From contig NZ_CP066775.1 of the NCBI RefSeq assembly GCF_009754905.2, positions 2,170,001 through 2,234,000 on the forward strand: 64,000 bases of DNA, written 5' to 3'. Below, one piece after another: positions 56,805-64,000 of this stretch; the stretch's first letter is position 1; every line of letters starts with the position of its first letter. Source of the stretch: Mucilaginibacter ginkgonis. GTDB lineage: Bacteria > Bacteroidota > Bacteroidia > Sphingobacteriales > Sphingobacteriaceae. Under the pieces are notes generated by a model that saw only the letters and a list, made by a program, of their open reading frames with translations, made no database searches and had not been told where the DNA came from. The position numbers and the translations under genes are program-made.

Positions 56805-56809
56805 CGATT
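56777..56809. repeat. Iteron pair overlapping the murG start
   Basis: ATTCCACTGATT (56777-56788) and ATTGCACCGATT (56798-56809), 21 bases apart, match the word at 485-559. They contribute the first codons of murG. Confidence 0.7.
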
Positions 56810-56839
56810 ACCTTAATTCCCTGTTTCTTGTCTCTTTTA

Positions 56840-58021
56840 TCAAGCGGCTACTTCCATTATCTCGCCTACTACTACTTTTTTGCCCGCAGCTTCGGTATTT
56901 TCATCTATGTGCCTGCTTACAGACAGGATTATACCAAATGCCACGCTGGTAAATAATATAGATGTACCACCCATACTAACTAAAGGCAAAGGCACACCTG
57001 TTACCGGGCCTAAACCAACGGCTACCGCCATATTAGCAAATGCCTGGATGGTTAAGCTAAAGCTTAGCCCCGCCGCCAGTAACGCCCCAAATGCTTTTGG
57101 CGCCTTTGTAACTATCCGTATACATCTGTATAACAAAAATATATAGATACCCATCACAAATAATCCACCGAACACCCCATATTCTTCAACAATTATGGCG
57201 AAGATCTCATCAGAGAATGCCTCGGGCAAATAGTTACGTTCTGTGCTGCGGCCGGGACCTTTACCAAACAGCCCGCCACTGGCTATGGCTATTTTAGCGT
57301 GGTTGCTTTGGAATACCTTATCCGGATCGGCACGCTCCGGGTGCAGGAAGGTTTCCATACGCGAGCTGTGCGTGCCTTTACGTCCGCCGAAAGTTAGCAT
57401 ACCTGCCAGCAATACCGCTCCTGCGGCGCAAACCACCGCTATCTGTTTTACACTGATGCGGCCCATGATCAACAGCAAAATGCTTACGCCAAAAAGCATT
57501 AGCCCGGTTGATAAATTCGCCGGCCCGATTAGGGCGAACACCAAACACACTGAGCCCATAATGGGCACAAATGATTGCTTAACGTCTTTTATATTTTCCT
57601 GCTTGCGCGACAGCAAACGTGCCAGGTAAGTAATAAGCGCCAGTTTAGCCAAATCTGAAGTTTGAAAACTTAACCCGGTACCCGGGATTGCAACCCAGCG
57701 GCTTGCACCGTTGATGTGCGAACCAAAAAATAAAGTGTAAACCAAAAGCGGAATGGTGATAACCATCAACAGCTTTGAGATACCCGCGTAATAGCGATAA
57801 TCCAGCTTGTGCGAGATGTACATCAAAGCTATGCCACCAACTATCATGAACATGTGCTTAACCAAAATCGATTCGGCACCTACACCACGTGTATAAGCCA
57901 GCGTACCGATGGAACTGTAAACCGCCATCATAGAAATAACCGACAGCATGATCACAATGATCCATATCCAACGGTCGCCCCTGGTTTTGCTAAGTATATG
58001 GTCTATTCTAAGTGAAGTCAT
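56840..58021 (-). CDS. ftsW: Lipid II flippase/polymerase FtsW
   Basis: A 393-residue SEDS glycosyltransferase with about ten membrane helices. FAIIVEEYGVFGGLFVMGIY and QAFANMAVAVGLGPVTGVPLP and SMGGTSILFTSVAFGIIL are SEDS hallmarks. It polymerises glycan at the septum with the class B PBP encoded upstream. The ATG at 58021 gives a complete N-terminus (MTSLRIDHILSKTRGDR). It ends 35 bases before murG begins. Confidence 0.96.
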   Translation of the reverse strand: MTSLRIDHILSKTRGDRWIWIIVIMLSVISMMAVYSSIGTLAYTRGVGAESILVKHMFMIVGGIALMYISHKLDYRYYAGISKLLMVITIPLLVYTLFFGSHINGASRWVAIPGTGLSFQTSDLAKLALITYLARLLSRKQENIKDVKQSFVPIMGSVCLVFALIGPANLSTGLMLFGVSILLLIMGRISVKQIAVVCAAGAVLLAGMLTFGGRKGTHSSRMETFLHPERADPDKVFQSNHAKIAIASGGLFGKGPGRSTERNYLPEAFSDEIFAIIVEEYGVFGGLFVMGIYIFLLYRCIRIVTKAPKAFGALLAAGLSFSLTIQAFANMAVAVGLGPVTGVPLPLVSMGGTSILFTSVAFGIILSVSRHIDENTEAAGKKVVVGEIMEVAA

Positions 58022-58032
58022 TTCGTTTATGG

Positions 58033-58140
58033 ATTACTCTGATTGTCTTTTAATTGCACTGATTCTATTATATGATTACACTGATTACATTCTTGTGATT
58101 GCACTGGTTTCTCACATTCAATCATTCATTCATTAATTCA
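58033..58140. repeat. Four iterons plus a CATTCAATC word tail between ftsW and murD
   Basis: ATTACTCTGATT (58033), ATTGCACTGATT (58053), ATTACACTGATT (58075) and ATTGCACTGGTT (58098) are direct repeats spaced 20, 22 and 23 bases. A tail of CATTCAATCATTCATTCATT follows. The repeat fills the 122-base ftsW-murD gap. Confidence 0.75.
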
Positions 58141-58143
58141 TTG

Positions 58144-59535
58144 TTACAGTTCCATTACCGCTTTTTTGAACTGGTCGCCGCGGTCTTCATAGTTTTTAAA
58201 CAAGTCGAAACTTGCACAGGCAGGTGACAGCAATACAGTGTCGCCTTTTTTGGCTAACTGATACGATACGTACACCGCTTCCTGCGCCGAGGTGGTATCA
58301 ACTATTTCGGTCAGGATATCTTTAAAAGCCTCATGGATGCGTGCATTATCCCGGCCAAGGCACACAATGGCTTTTACCTTTTGCTTCACCAGATCGGCAA
58401 GCATGCTATAGTCGTTGCCTTTGTCAACACCACCTAAGATGAGCACAACACCTTTAGGCATACTTTCTAAAGCATACCAGGTTGAGTTTACATTGGTAGC
58501 TTTAGAATCGTTGATAAAATTTATCCCCGAAATTTTTGCCACATGCTCTAAGCGGTGCTCAATGTTGCGGAAATTGCTCATACTCTCGCGTATGGTGTCA
58601 TTCCTAAGTTCAAGCACTTTTGCCACAATACCGGAGGCCATTGAATTGTAGATGTTGTGCTTTCCTTGCAGGGCCAGGTCGTTAATTGACATAGTAAGTG
58701 GTTCTTGTTGTTTGTTAGTTTGTATAATTAGGGTTTCGCGGTCCAACCAGGCACCGCTTTCAAGTTCATTAGTAATGGAAAATGGATGCAGCCGGGCATT
58801 ACTGCCGTGCATTTTCATACCCTCGGCGGTAGCCTGGTCATCTATACAGTAAATGAAGTGATCTGCCGGTGTTTGATTTTGTGTAATGCGGAATTTAGAC
58901 GCCGCGTAATTCTCAAATTTGTAGTCGTACCGGTCAAGGTGATCCGGGGTGATATTTAACAGCACGGCAATGTCAGCCTTAAACTGATACATATCGTCAA
59001 GCATAAAGCTGCTGATCTCCAGTACGTAAGTGTCAAAGTTTTCTGTGGCCACCTGGTAGGCAAAGCTTTTACCGATATTTCCCGCCAAGCCAACATTTAA
59101 ACCGGCATCTTTCAGAATGTGATACGTTAGGCTGGTAGTAGTAGTTTTGCCATTTGAGCCGGTAATGCAGATCATCTTTGCATTGGTATATCTACCTGCA
59201 AACTCTATTTCCGAAATAACCGGGATACCTTTCTCACGAAGTTTCTTTATTAGCGGTGCTTTCTCGGGTATACCCGGACTTTTTACTACTTGAGTTGCAT
59301 TTAATATTAAGTCTTCGGTATGCTGCTTTTCCTCAAAGGGTATTTGCCATTCCTGTAACTGTTGTTTGTACTTGTTAGCTATAGCACCAAAATCAGACAC
59401 GAACACATCAAAGCCTTTCTGCTTAGCCAGGAAAGCCGCACCAGCGCCGCTTTCGCCCGCGCCGAGGATGACCAATAACCCCCTACCCCCCTGAAGGGGG
59501 AAGTTTGTTGCAGGTATGCTTTTGTTCTCTTTCAC
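58144..59535 (-). CDS. murD: UDP-N-acetylmuramoylalanine-D-glutamate ligase
   Basis: A 463-residue ligase adding D-Glu to UDP-MurNAc-L-Ala. VILGAGESGAGAAFLAKQKG is the Rossmann motif, ITGSNGKTTTTSLTYHIL the P-loop; NDSKATNVNSTWYALESM lies in the ligase C-domain. From the GTG at 59535 the first 21 codons read MKENKSIPATNFPLQGGRGLL, of which NFPLQGGRGLL is encoded by a GC-rich palindrome. A TTG at 59475 (codon 21) would start the protein exactly at VILGAGESG. Either the repeat is translated or the start is TTG. Confidence 0.96.
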   Translation of the reverse strand: MKENKSIPATNFPLQGGRGLLVILGAGESGAGAAFLAKQKGFDVFVSDFGAIANKYKQQLQEWQIPFEEKQHTEDLILNATQVVKSPGIPEKAPLIKKLREKGIPVISEIEFAGRYTNAKMICITGSNGKTTTTSLTYHILKDAGLNVGLAGNIGKSFAYQVATENFDTYVLEISSFMLDDMYQFKADIAVLLNITPDHLDRYDYKFENYAASKFRITQNQTPADHFIYCIDDQATAEGMKMHGSNARLHPFSITNELESGAWLDRETLIIQTNKQQEPLTMSINDLALQGKHNIYNSMASGIVAKVLELRNDTIRESMSNFRNIEHRLEHVAKISGINFINDSKATNVNSTWYALESMPKGVVLILGGVDKGNDYSMLADLVKQKVKAIVCLGRDNARIHEAFKDILTEIVDTTSAQEAVYVSYQLAKKGDTVLLSPACASFDLFKNYEDRGDQFKKAVMEL

Positions 59536-59574
59536 TCTATATTTTCTAATGCCCCCTTCAGGGGGTTGGGGGTT
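59477..59574. repeat. Inverted pair of GC-rich palindromes around the murD start
   Basis: Copy A 59477-59503 (AACCCCCTACCCCCCTGAAG...) lies inside the murD reading frame. Copy B 59551-59574 (GCCCCCTTCAGGGGGTTGGG...) abuts the mraY stop codon within one base. The two are inverted relative to each other, so the RNA can form a hairpin spanning the start codon at 59535. Confidence 0.75.
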
Positions 59575-59575
59575 C

Positions 59576-60817
59576 TTATCTCGTTTTCAGCGTTATAAAT
59601 GTTACTATAGCCAGCATGATGCAAATGATCCAGAAACGTGTCACAATCTTTGCTTCATGAAATCCTTTCTTTTGATAGTGGTGGTGTAAAGGCGCCATCA
59701 GAAAAACCCTGCGGCCTTCACCGTATTTGCGTTTAGTATATTTAAACCAGGCAACCTGTATAATCACCGAGCAATTCTCTACCACGAACACGCCGCATAA
59801 AATTGGCAGCAGTAACTCTTTACGGATCATGATAGCAAATACTGCTATTATACCACCAATGGCTAAACTGCCTGTATCACCCATAAAAACCTGCGCCGGG
59901 TATGAATTGTACCACAGAAAACCTACACAAGCACCCACAAACGCGCCGGCAAAAATTACCAGCTCGCCCGAGTTAGGGATGTACATAATATTCAGGTAGT
60001 CGGCTATAACCGTATTGCCGGACACGTAGGCGAAAACCGCCAGCGTTATACCGATGATTGCCGATGTACCCGTCGCCAGTCCGTCTATCCCATCCGTGAT
60101 GTTCGCCCCGTTTGAAATAAAAGTAATGATGAAGATCACAAAGGCCAAGAACACGATCAACGCATAACGCTCATATCCTTTCCCTAAAAACTTAAGCACT
60201 TTGCCATAATCAAACTCGTTGTTCTTATAAAAAGGCACTGTGGTTTTGGTCGACTTAATATCCTGTGTGTAAACGGGTGTATTGCCTTTCATGTGAAAGC
60301 CAACCGGAACATCATATTTAACGGGCAATTTTACTTCCTGGCGGATGATGATATTGCTGTTGAAGTACATGGTGTAGCCAACAATTAACGCCAAACCTAC
60401 CTGACCGATGATCTTAAACCTGCCTGCTAAACCTTCTTTGTTTTTCTTAAATACCTTGATGTAATCGTCCAGGAAACCAATAGCCCCCAGCCAAACTGTC
60501 GTAACCAGCATCAGTATCACGTACACATTATCCAGCTTTGCAAAAAGCAACGTTGGGATAAGGATGCCCAACAAGATGATGATACCACCCATGGTAGGCG
60601 TACCCTGCTTTTGCATCTGCCCTTCAAGGCCCAGATTACGCACTGTTTCGCCAACTTGTTTAAAGCGAATGTAATCGATCAACCGGCGACCATACACCGT
60701 AGTGACGATCAAAGACGTAATAACGGCAAGCCCCATCCTGAACGTGATGTACTGAAACACACCCGCGCCGGGGATATTGAAGTTTCTGTCTAAGTAGCTG
60801 AACAGGTAATAAAGCAT
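59576..60817 (-). CDS. mraY: Phospho-MurNAc-pentapeptide transferase
   Basis: A 413-residue integral membrane enzyme forming lipid [60 protein letters not shown] and [20 protein letters not shown] are the canonical loops, with the catalytic Asp in DDY and DGID. The protein is about 50 residues longer than proteobacterial MraY because of a periplasmic insertion ([19 protein letters not shown] and around), as is usual in Bacteroidota. It ends 40 bases before murD starts. Confidence 0.96.
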   Translation of the reverse strand: MLYYLFSYLDRNFNIPGAGVFQYITFRMGLAVITSLIVTTVYGRRLIDYIRFKQVGETVRNLGLEGQMQKQGTPTMGGIIILLGILIPTLLFAKLDNVYVILMLVTTVWLGAIGFLDDYIKVFKKNKEGLAGRFKIIGQVGLALIVGYTMYFNSNIIIRQEVKLPVKYDVPVGFHMKGNTPVYTQDIKSTKTTVPFYKNNEFDYGKVLKFLGKGYERYALIVFLAFVIFIITFISNGANITDGIDGLATGTSAIIGITLAVFAYVSGNTVIADYLNIMYIPNSGELVIFAGAFVGACVGFLWYNSYPAQVFMGDTGSLAIGGIIAVFAIMIRKELLLPILCGVFVVENCSVIIQVAWFKYTKRKYGEGRRVFLMAPLHHHYQKKGFHEAKIVTRFWIICIMLAIVTFITLKTR

Positions 60818-60830
60818 GCCTTTAGGTTGA

Positions 60831-62291
60831 TTAGCTTAATGTTTTAAATTGTTCAAGTAGTTCTTCTTTATCATCAAAGTGGGTTTTAACCCCTTTTATC
60901 TCCTGATATTTCTCATGGCCTTTGCCGGCTAATAAAATAATGTCGCCCGGGTTAGCCAGGTGAACAGCAGTTTTTATCGCTTCGCGGCGGTCAACTATGC
61001 TGATGGTTTTACGCTGGTTCGACGGATCTACACCGGCTTCCATATCCTTTATGATCTGCGCCGGGTCTTCAGAGCGTGGATTGTCAGACGTTAGTATCAC
61101 TTTATCGCTCCAGTCGCAGGCGGTTTTTGCCATAACCGGGCGTTTGGTTTTATCCCTGTCGCCGCCGCATCCTATGATGGTGATCACCTTTTCGTTGCCG
61201 CTCTTAACATCTTTGATAGTGCTCAGTACATTCTGAACAGCATCAGGAGTGTGTGCGTAATCTACAATACCAATGATCTTGTTTGGCGATACTACATAGT
61301 CAAACCGGCCTTCTGCACCCGATAGCTTACTCAGGCTGGTTAAGGTTTTAGCCTTGTCCTGGTCTAACAGCATCGCGGCAGCATACACGGCCAGCAGGTT
61401 GTAAGCGTTGAAGGCGCCTACCATTTTAAACCATACTTCCTCGCTATCGATATTGAGCAGTAAACCGTTGAATTGGTTCTCCAATATCCTCACCTTAAAA
61501 TCGGCCATGGTTTTCAACGCATAGCTCTTTTTATGGGCACGCGTATTTTGCAGCATTACGCTACCATTTTTATCGTCAAGGTTAGTGAGCGCGAAGGCGT
61601 TTTTAGGCAAGCCATCAAAAAAAGCCTTTTTAGCTTTCAGATAATTATCAAAGGTTTTATGATAGTCTAAGTGGTCATGCGTTAGGTTGGTGAAAATCCC
61701 TCCAGAAAACTGCAAGCCGCTTATGCGGTGCTGGGCAACCGCGTGTGAACTTACTTCCATAAAGCAGTAATCGCAACCGGCATTGACCATGTCTGCAATT
61801 AAACCGTTAAGTGCAACCGGGTCTGGTGTAGTATGAGTTGAAGGAATAATCTTACCTGCTATCTGATTTTCAACTGTAGAAACCAAACCGCATTTGTAAC
61901 CCAGGTCTGTAAATAATTTGTAAAGCAGCGTGGCAACGGTGGTTTTACCGTTTGTGCCGGTTACGCCCACCAATTTTAGTTTAGCCGATGGGTTGTCATA
62001 AAAGTTTGAAGACAGCTTACCTAGTGCCTCGGCCGAATCGGCTACCATTAAAAACTCTGCAGCGTTAGCCGTATGACCGGGCAAGTCTTCGCAAACTATG
62101 GCAACCGCACCGTCGTTGATAGCTTGGTCGATAAATTTATGCCCGTCGACCAGGGTTCCTTTAACTGCAACAAATAAAGTCCCGGGTACAACCTTACGCG
62201 AGTCGGCAGTGATGCCGGTGATCTGCACATCGGCGCCGCCCTGCAATTCTGTAAAGGCAATCCCGTCTAATATGTCGCTTAGGTTCTTCAT
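60831..62291 (-). CDS. murE: UDP-MurNAc-tripeptide ligase, meso-DAP type
   Basis: A 486-residue ligase adding the third amino acid to the stem. [19 protein letters not shown] is the P-loop and [11 protein letters not shown] contains the DNPR signature that selects meso-diaminopimelate, so the wall is predicted to be mDAP type. [19 protein letters not shown] is conserved. Its start overlaps the preceding penicillin-binding protein stop by four bases (62288-62291), so the pair is translationally coupled. Confidence 0.96.
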   Translation of the reverse strand: MKNLSDILDGIAFTELQGGADVQITGITADSRKVVPGTLFVAVKGTLVDGHKFIDQAINDGAVAIVCEDLPGHTANAAEFLMVADSAEALGKLSSNFYDNPSAKLKLVGVTGTNGKTTVATLLYKLFTDLGYKCGLVSTVENQIAGKIIPSTHTTPDPVALNGLIADMVNAGCDYCFMEVSSHAVAQHRISGLQFSGGIFTNLTHDHLDYHKTFDNYLKAKKAFFDGLPKNAFALTNLDDKNGSVMLQNTRAHKKSYALKTMADFKVRILENQFNGLLLNIDSEEVWFKMVGAFNAYNLLAVYAAAMLLDQDKAKTLTSLSKLSGAEGRFDYVVSPNKIIGIVDYAHTPDAVQNVLSTIKDVKSGNEKVITIIGCGGDRDKTKRPVMAKTACDWSDKVILTSDNPRSEDPAQIIKDMEAGVDPSNQRKTISIVDRREAIKTAVHLANPGDIILLAGKGHEKYQEIKGVKTHFDDKEELLEQFKTLS

Positions 62292-64000
62292 TGCAGTTCC
62301 AGTATTATTTTAGAGCCTTTGGGTATTAAACTTCCGCCTGTTACCGATTGGTTTTTAACCAATCCGCTGCCACGGACAGCTACTTTGTAGCCGGCGTTAC
62401 CCATTACATAAAGCGCGTCACTGAGGTCCATACCTAAAACAGAGGGCACACCATCTGCCTTAAGTTTTCCTTTGGCAACCGGCTGCTCACTGGTATCCGC
62501 ACCCATACCAATTGTTGTATCATTCGAAGGCGCGCCTTTAACACCCAGTTTGGCATAGACATGCTGCAGTGCTTTAAGGTTACCAGATTTGTAAGTAGCA
62601 GGCGTAGTGGCATCCGCGTAAAAAGTCGGCGGTGTTTGCTTTGCAGTTTTGATATCTGCCGCGTAAACTTTGTCAGCTATCTCGCGGAACGGCGGGCCAG
62701 AGATGTAAGCGGCATAGTAGCCGTTCTTAGGGTCGTTAATTACTACTATTAAAGAATATTTGGGATGGTCTGCAGGAAAATATCCGCAGAAAGATGCCTG
62801 ATATTGCTTTTTAGCCTTGTAACCTTTGTTGCCATCGGCAACCTGTGCAGTACCTGTTTTGCCTGCTATTTTGTAAAGCGGATTATTTACGATGCCTTTG
62901 CCTGTGCCCTCGCTCACTACGCCGGCCAGCATATCCTGCATTTTGTGCAGTGTTACATCAGAACACAATTTTTCGTCAATAACACGTGCCTGAAAGCGCT
63001 GTACCGTGTTGCCCATGCGCTGTATCTCTTTTACAAAAACCGGTGCTATATATTTACCATTGTTTGCGACAGCATTATAGAACGACAACATTTTCAATGG
63101 TGTAAGCTGCATTTCATAACCATAAGCCATTTGCGGCAGCGTCATGTTTTTGTTCCAGCTGCGATTCGATGGATTTTTAACTACAGGTTGCGCCTCGCCC
63201 GGGATCTGCAAACCCATTTTCTCCTGCAGGTGCCAGTCATACAGGTGATTGGTAAACTGTGCCTGGTTATCTTTATAAGCTCTGTTTACCAGTGATGCCA
63301 CAGCAGCGTTTGATGATTCTTCGAACGCCTTCTTAACAGTAACCGTACCGATACTGCCGTGCGAATCTGTGATTAGTTTTCCCGGTATCTGGTAATTGCC
63401 GGTAGCGACCATGGTGTTTGTATCCACCTTATGGTCTTCTAACAAGGCCATGTAAGAGGCAACCTTAAAGGTCGACCCGGGATCCTGGTTGCCGGCTATG
63501 GCGTAGTTGAATTGCTCTTTGTAAACACCGTCGCTTACCTTAGTGAGGTTAGCCAATGCTTTCACCTCTCCGGTTTGCACTTCCATCAAGATTACGGCGC
63601 CATGATCGGCGTTACTTTTTATCAATGCTTTTTCTAAGGCGTTCTGAGCAACATCCTGAAGGTTTACATCGATAGTTGAGATAATATCAGCGCCGTCTTT
63701 TGGCGATATTTCATCATCAGTATTTACCGGCATCCAGGTACCGCCGGCAATGCGCTGCATTAACCGCTGACCGTTCTCTCCGTTGATATATTGCGCGTAC
63801 GACCCTTCAAGGCCAACGCCGTTTTTAACGTTCTCATTTTTGTAGCCGATGGTACGCATAGCTAATGCGCGGAAAGGCAAAATGCGGCGGTTCTTTTGCA
63901 CCACTATAAGCCCGCCTTTGTATTTACCCATATTGAAAATAGGGAACTGGCGGATCTTCTTTAGTTCCTGATATCCAACCCTGCGGCGGATCAACTGATA
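62288..64000 (-). CDS. ftsI: Class B penicillin-binding protein with PASTA domain (FtsI-like), 5' end outside the window
   Basis: At least 570 residues; the frame is open to the window edge (base 64000), so the N-terminal membrane helix is not seen. Transpeptidase motifs: SxxK in DPGSTFKVASY, SxN in SSNAAV, and KTG in AGKTGTAQ. A C-terminal PASTA domain occupies about the last 65 residues (VPSVLGMDLSDALYVMGNAG). It crosslinks septal peptidoglycan with FtsW. Its position before murE matches ftsI in dcw clusters. The TTG at 63994 is not a true start. Confidence 0.93.
   Translation of the reverse strand, partial: YQLIRRRVGYQELKKIRQFPIFNMGKYKGGLIVVQKNRRILPFRALAMRTIGYKNENVKNGVGLEGSYAQYINGENGQRLMQRIAGGTWMPVNTDDEISPKDGADIISTIDVNLQDVAQNALEKALIKSNADHGAVILMEVQTGEVKALANLTKVSDGVYKEQFNYAIAGNQDPGSTFKVASYMALLEDHKVDTNTMVATGNYQIPGKLITDSHGSIGTVTVKKAFEESSNAAVASLVNRAYKDNQAQFTNHLYDWHLQEKMGLQIPGEAQPVVKNPSNRSWNKNMTLPQMAYGYEMQLTPLKMLSFYNAVANNGKYIAPVFVKEIQRMGNTVQRFQARVIDEKLCSDVTLHKMQDMLAGVVSEGTGKGIVNNPLYKIAGKTGTAQVADGNKGYKAKKQYQASFCGYFPADHPKYSLIVVINDPKNGYYAAYISGPPFREIADKVYAADIKTAKQTPPTFYADATTPATYKSGNLKALQHVYAKLGVKGAPSNDTTIGMGADTSEQPVAKGKLKADGVPSVLGMDLSDALYVMGNAGYKVAVRGSGLVKNQSVTGGSLIPKGSKIILELQ

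Overview
The window looks like chromosomal DNA of a Bacteroidota bacterium, most likely family Sphingobacteriaceae and probably Mucilaginibacter or a close relative. This is an inference from several signs. Promoters follow the Bacteroidota pattern (TTTG, about 19 bases, TAnnTTTG) and start codons usually lack a Shine-Dalgarno sequence. The 16S rRNA tail and the order of the cell-division cluster are typical of the phylum, and the protein families (OYE, GldA-like ABC, DUF2490, LemA/TPM, BcsB-like) fit. No phage, plasmid or CRISPR is present.

Layout. 1-5332: a pentapeptide-repeat protein cut by the window edge, an aldo/keto reductase, an acyl-ACP desaturase and an orphan BcsB-like cellulose synthase subunit. 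5880-12021 (minus): a complete rRNA operon, 16S, tRNA-Ile(GAT), tRNA-Ala(TGC), 23S, 5S, with promoter and terminator. 12246-26400: housekeeping and envelope genes, including an rRNA m5C methyltransferase with an NlpC/P60 lipoprotein, two ECF sigma factors, an FAD oxidoreductase with DinB, the LemA-TPM-TPM set, a Crp/Fnr regulator, hydrolase, MFS, Nudix and Uma2. 26440-30326: dnaA, methylmalonyl-CoA mutase catalytic subunit and a membrane protein. 30422-50177: IscA-type protein, TlpA-like thioredoxin, a three-gene nucleotide-sugar operon (UDP-glucuronate decarboxylase, galE, rfbB), waaA, hemH, ispH, fabI, a GldA-like ATPase, glyS, AI-2E transporter, OsmC, old yellow enzyme, icd and an alpha-oxoamine synthase. 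50320-64000 (minus): the division and cell-wall (dcw) cluster ftsI, murE, mraY, murD, ftsW, murG, murC, ftsQ, ftsA, ftsZ.

Working together: the dcw genes build the peptidoglycan precursor (MurE has the meso-DAP signature DNPR) and the Z-ring. waaA, rfbB, galE and the decarboxylase feed lipopolysaccharide and surface glycans. fabI and the desaturase act on fatty acids, and ispH and hemH on isoprenoids and haem.

The most unusual content is between genes. At least six families of short interspersed repeats occupy gene boundaries: (1) hairpins beginning GTCAT and ending ATGAC, one of which (37772-38141) encloses a complete GIY-YIG nuclease gene between 34-base inverted arms; (2) a 12-base word ATTnCACYGATT repeated every 20-23 bases; (3) GC-rich palindromes, five of whose six copies sit at or inside gene starts and stops; (4) quasi-palindromes built from one short word, filling every rRNA spacer; (5) a roughly 90-base family beginning GCGTTAGCGAT; (6) GTTGGTG hairpins. 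Several have become part of coding sequence or start sites (murG, murD, the end of the rRNA methyltransferase). A cluster of four DnaA-box matches lies between ftsA and ftsZ.
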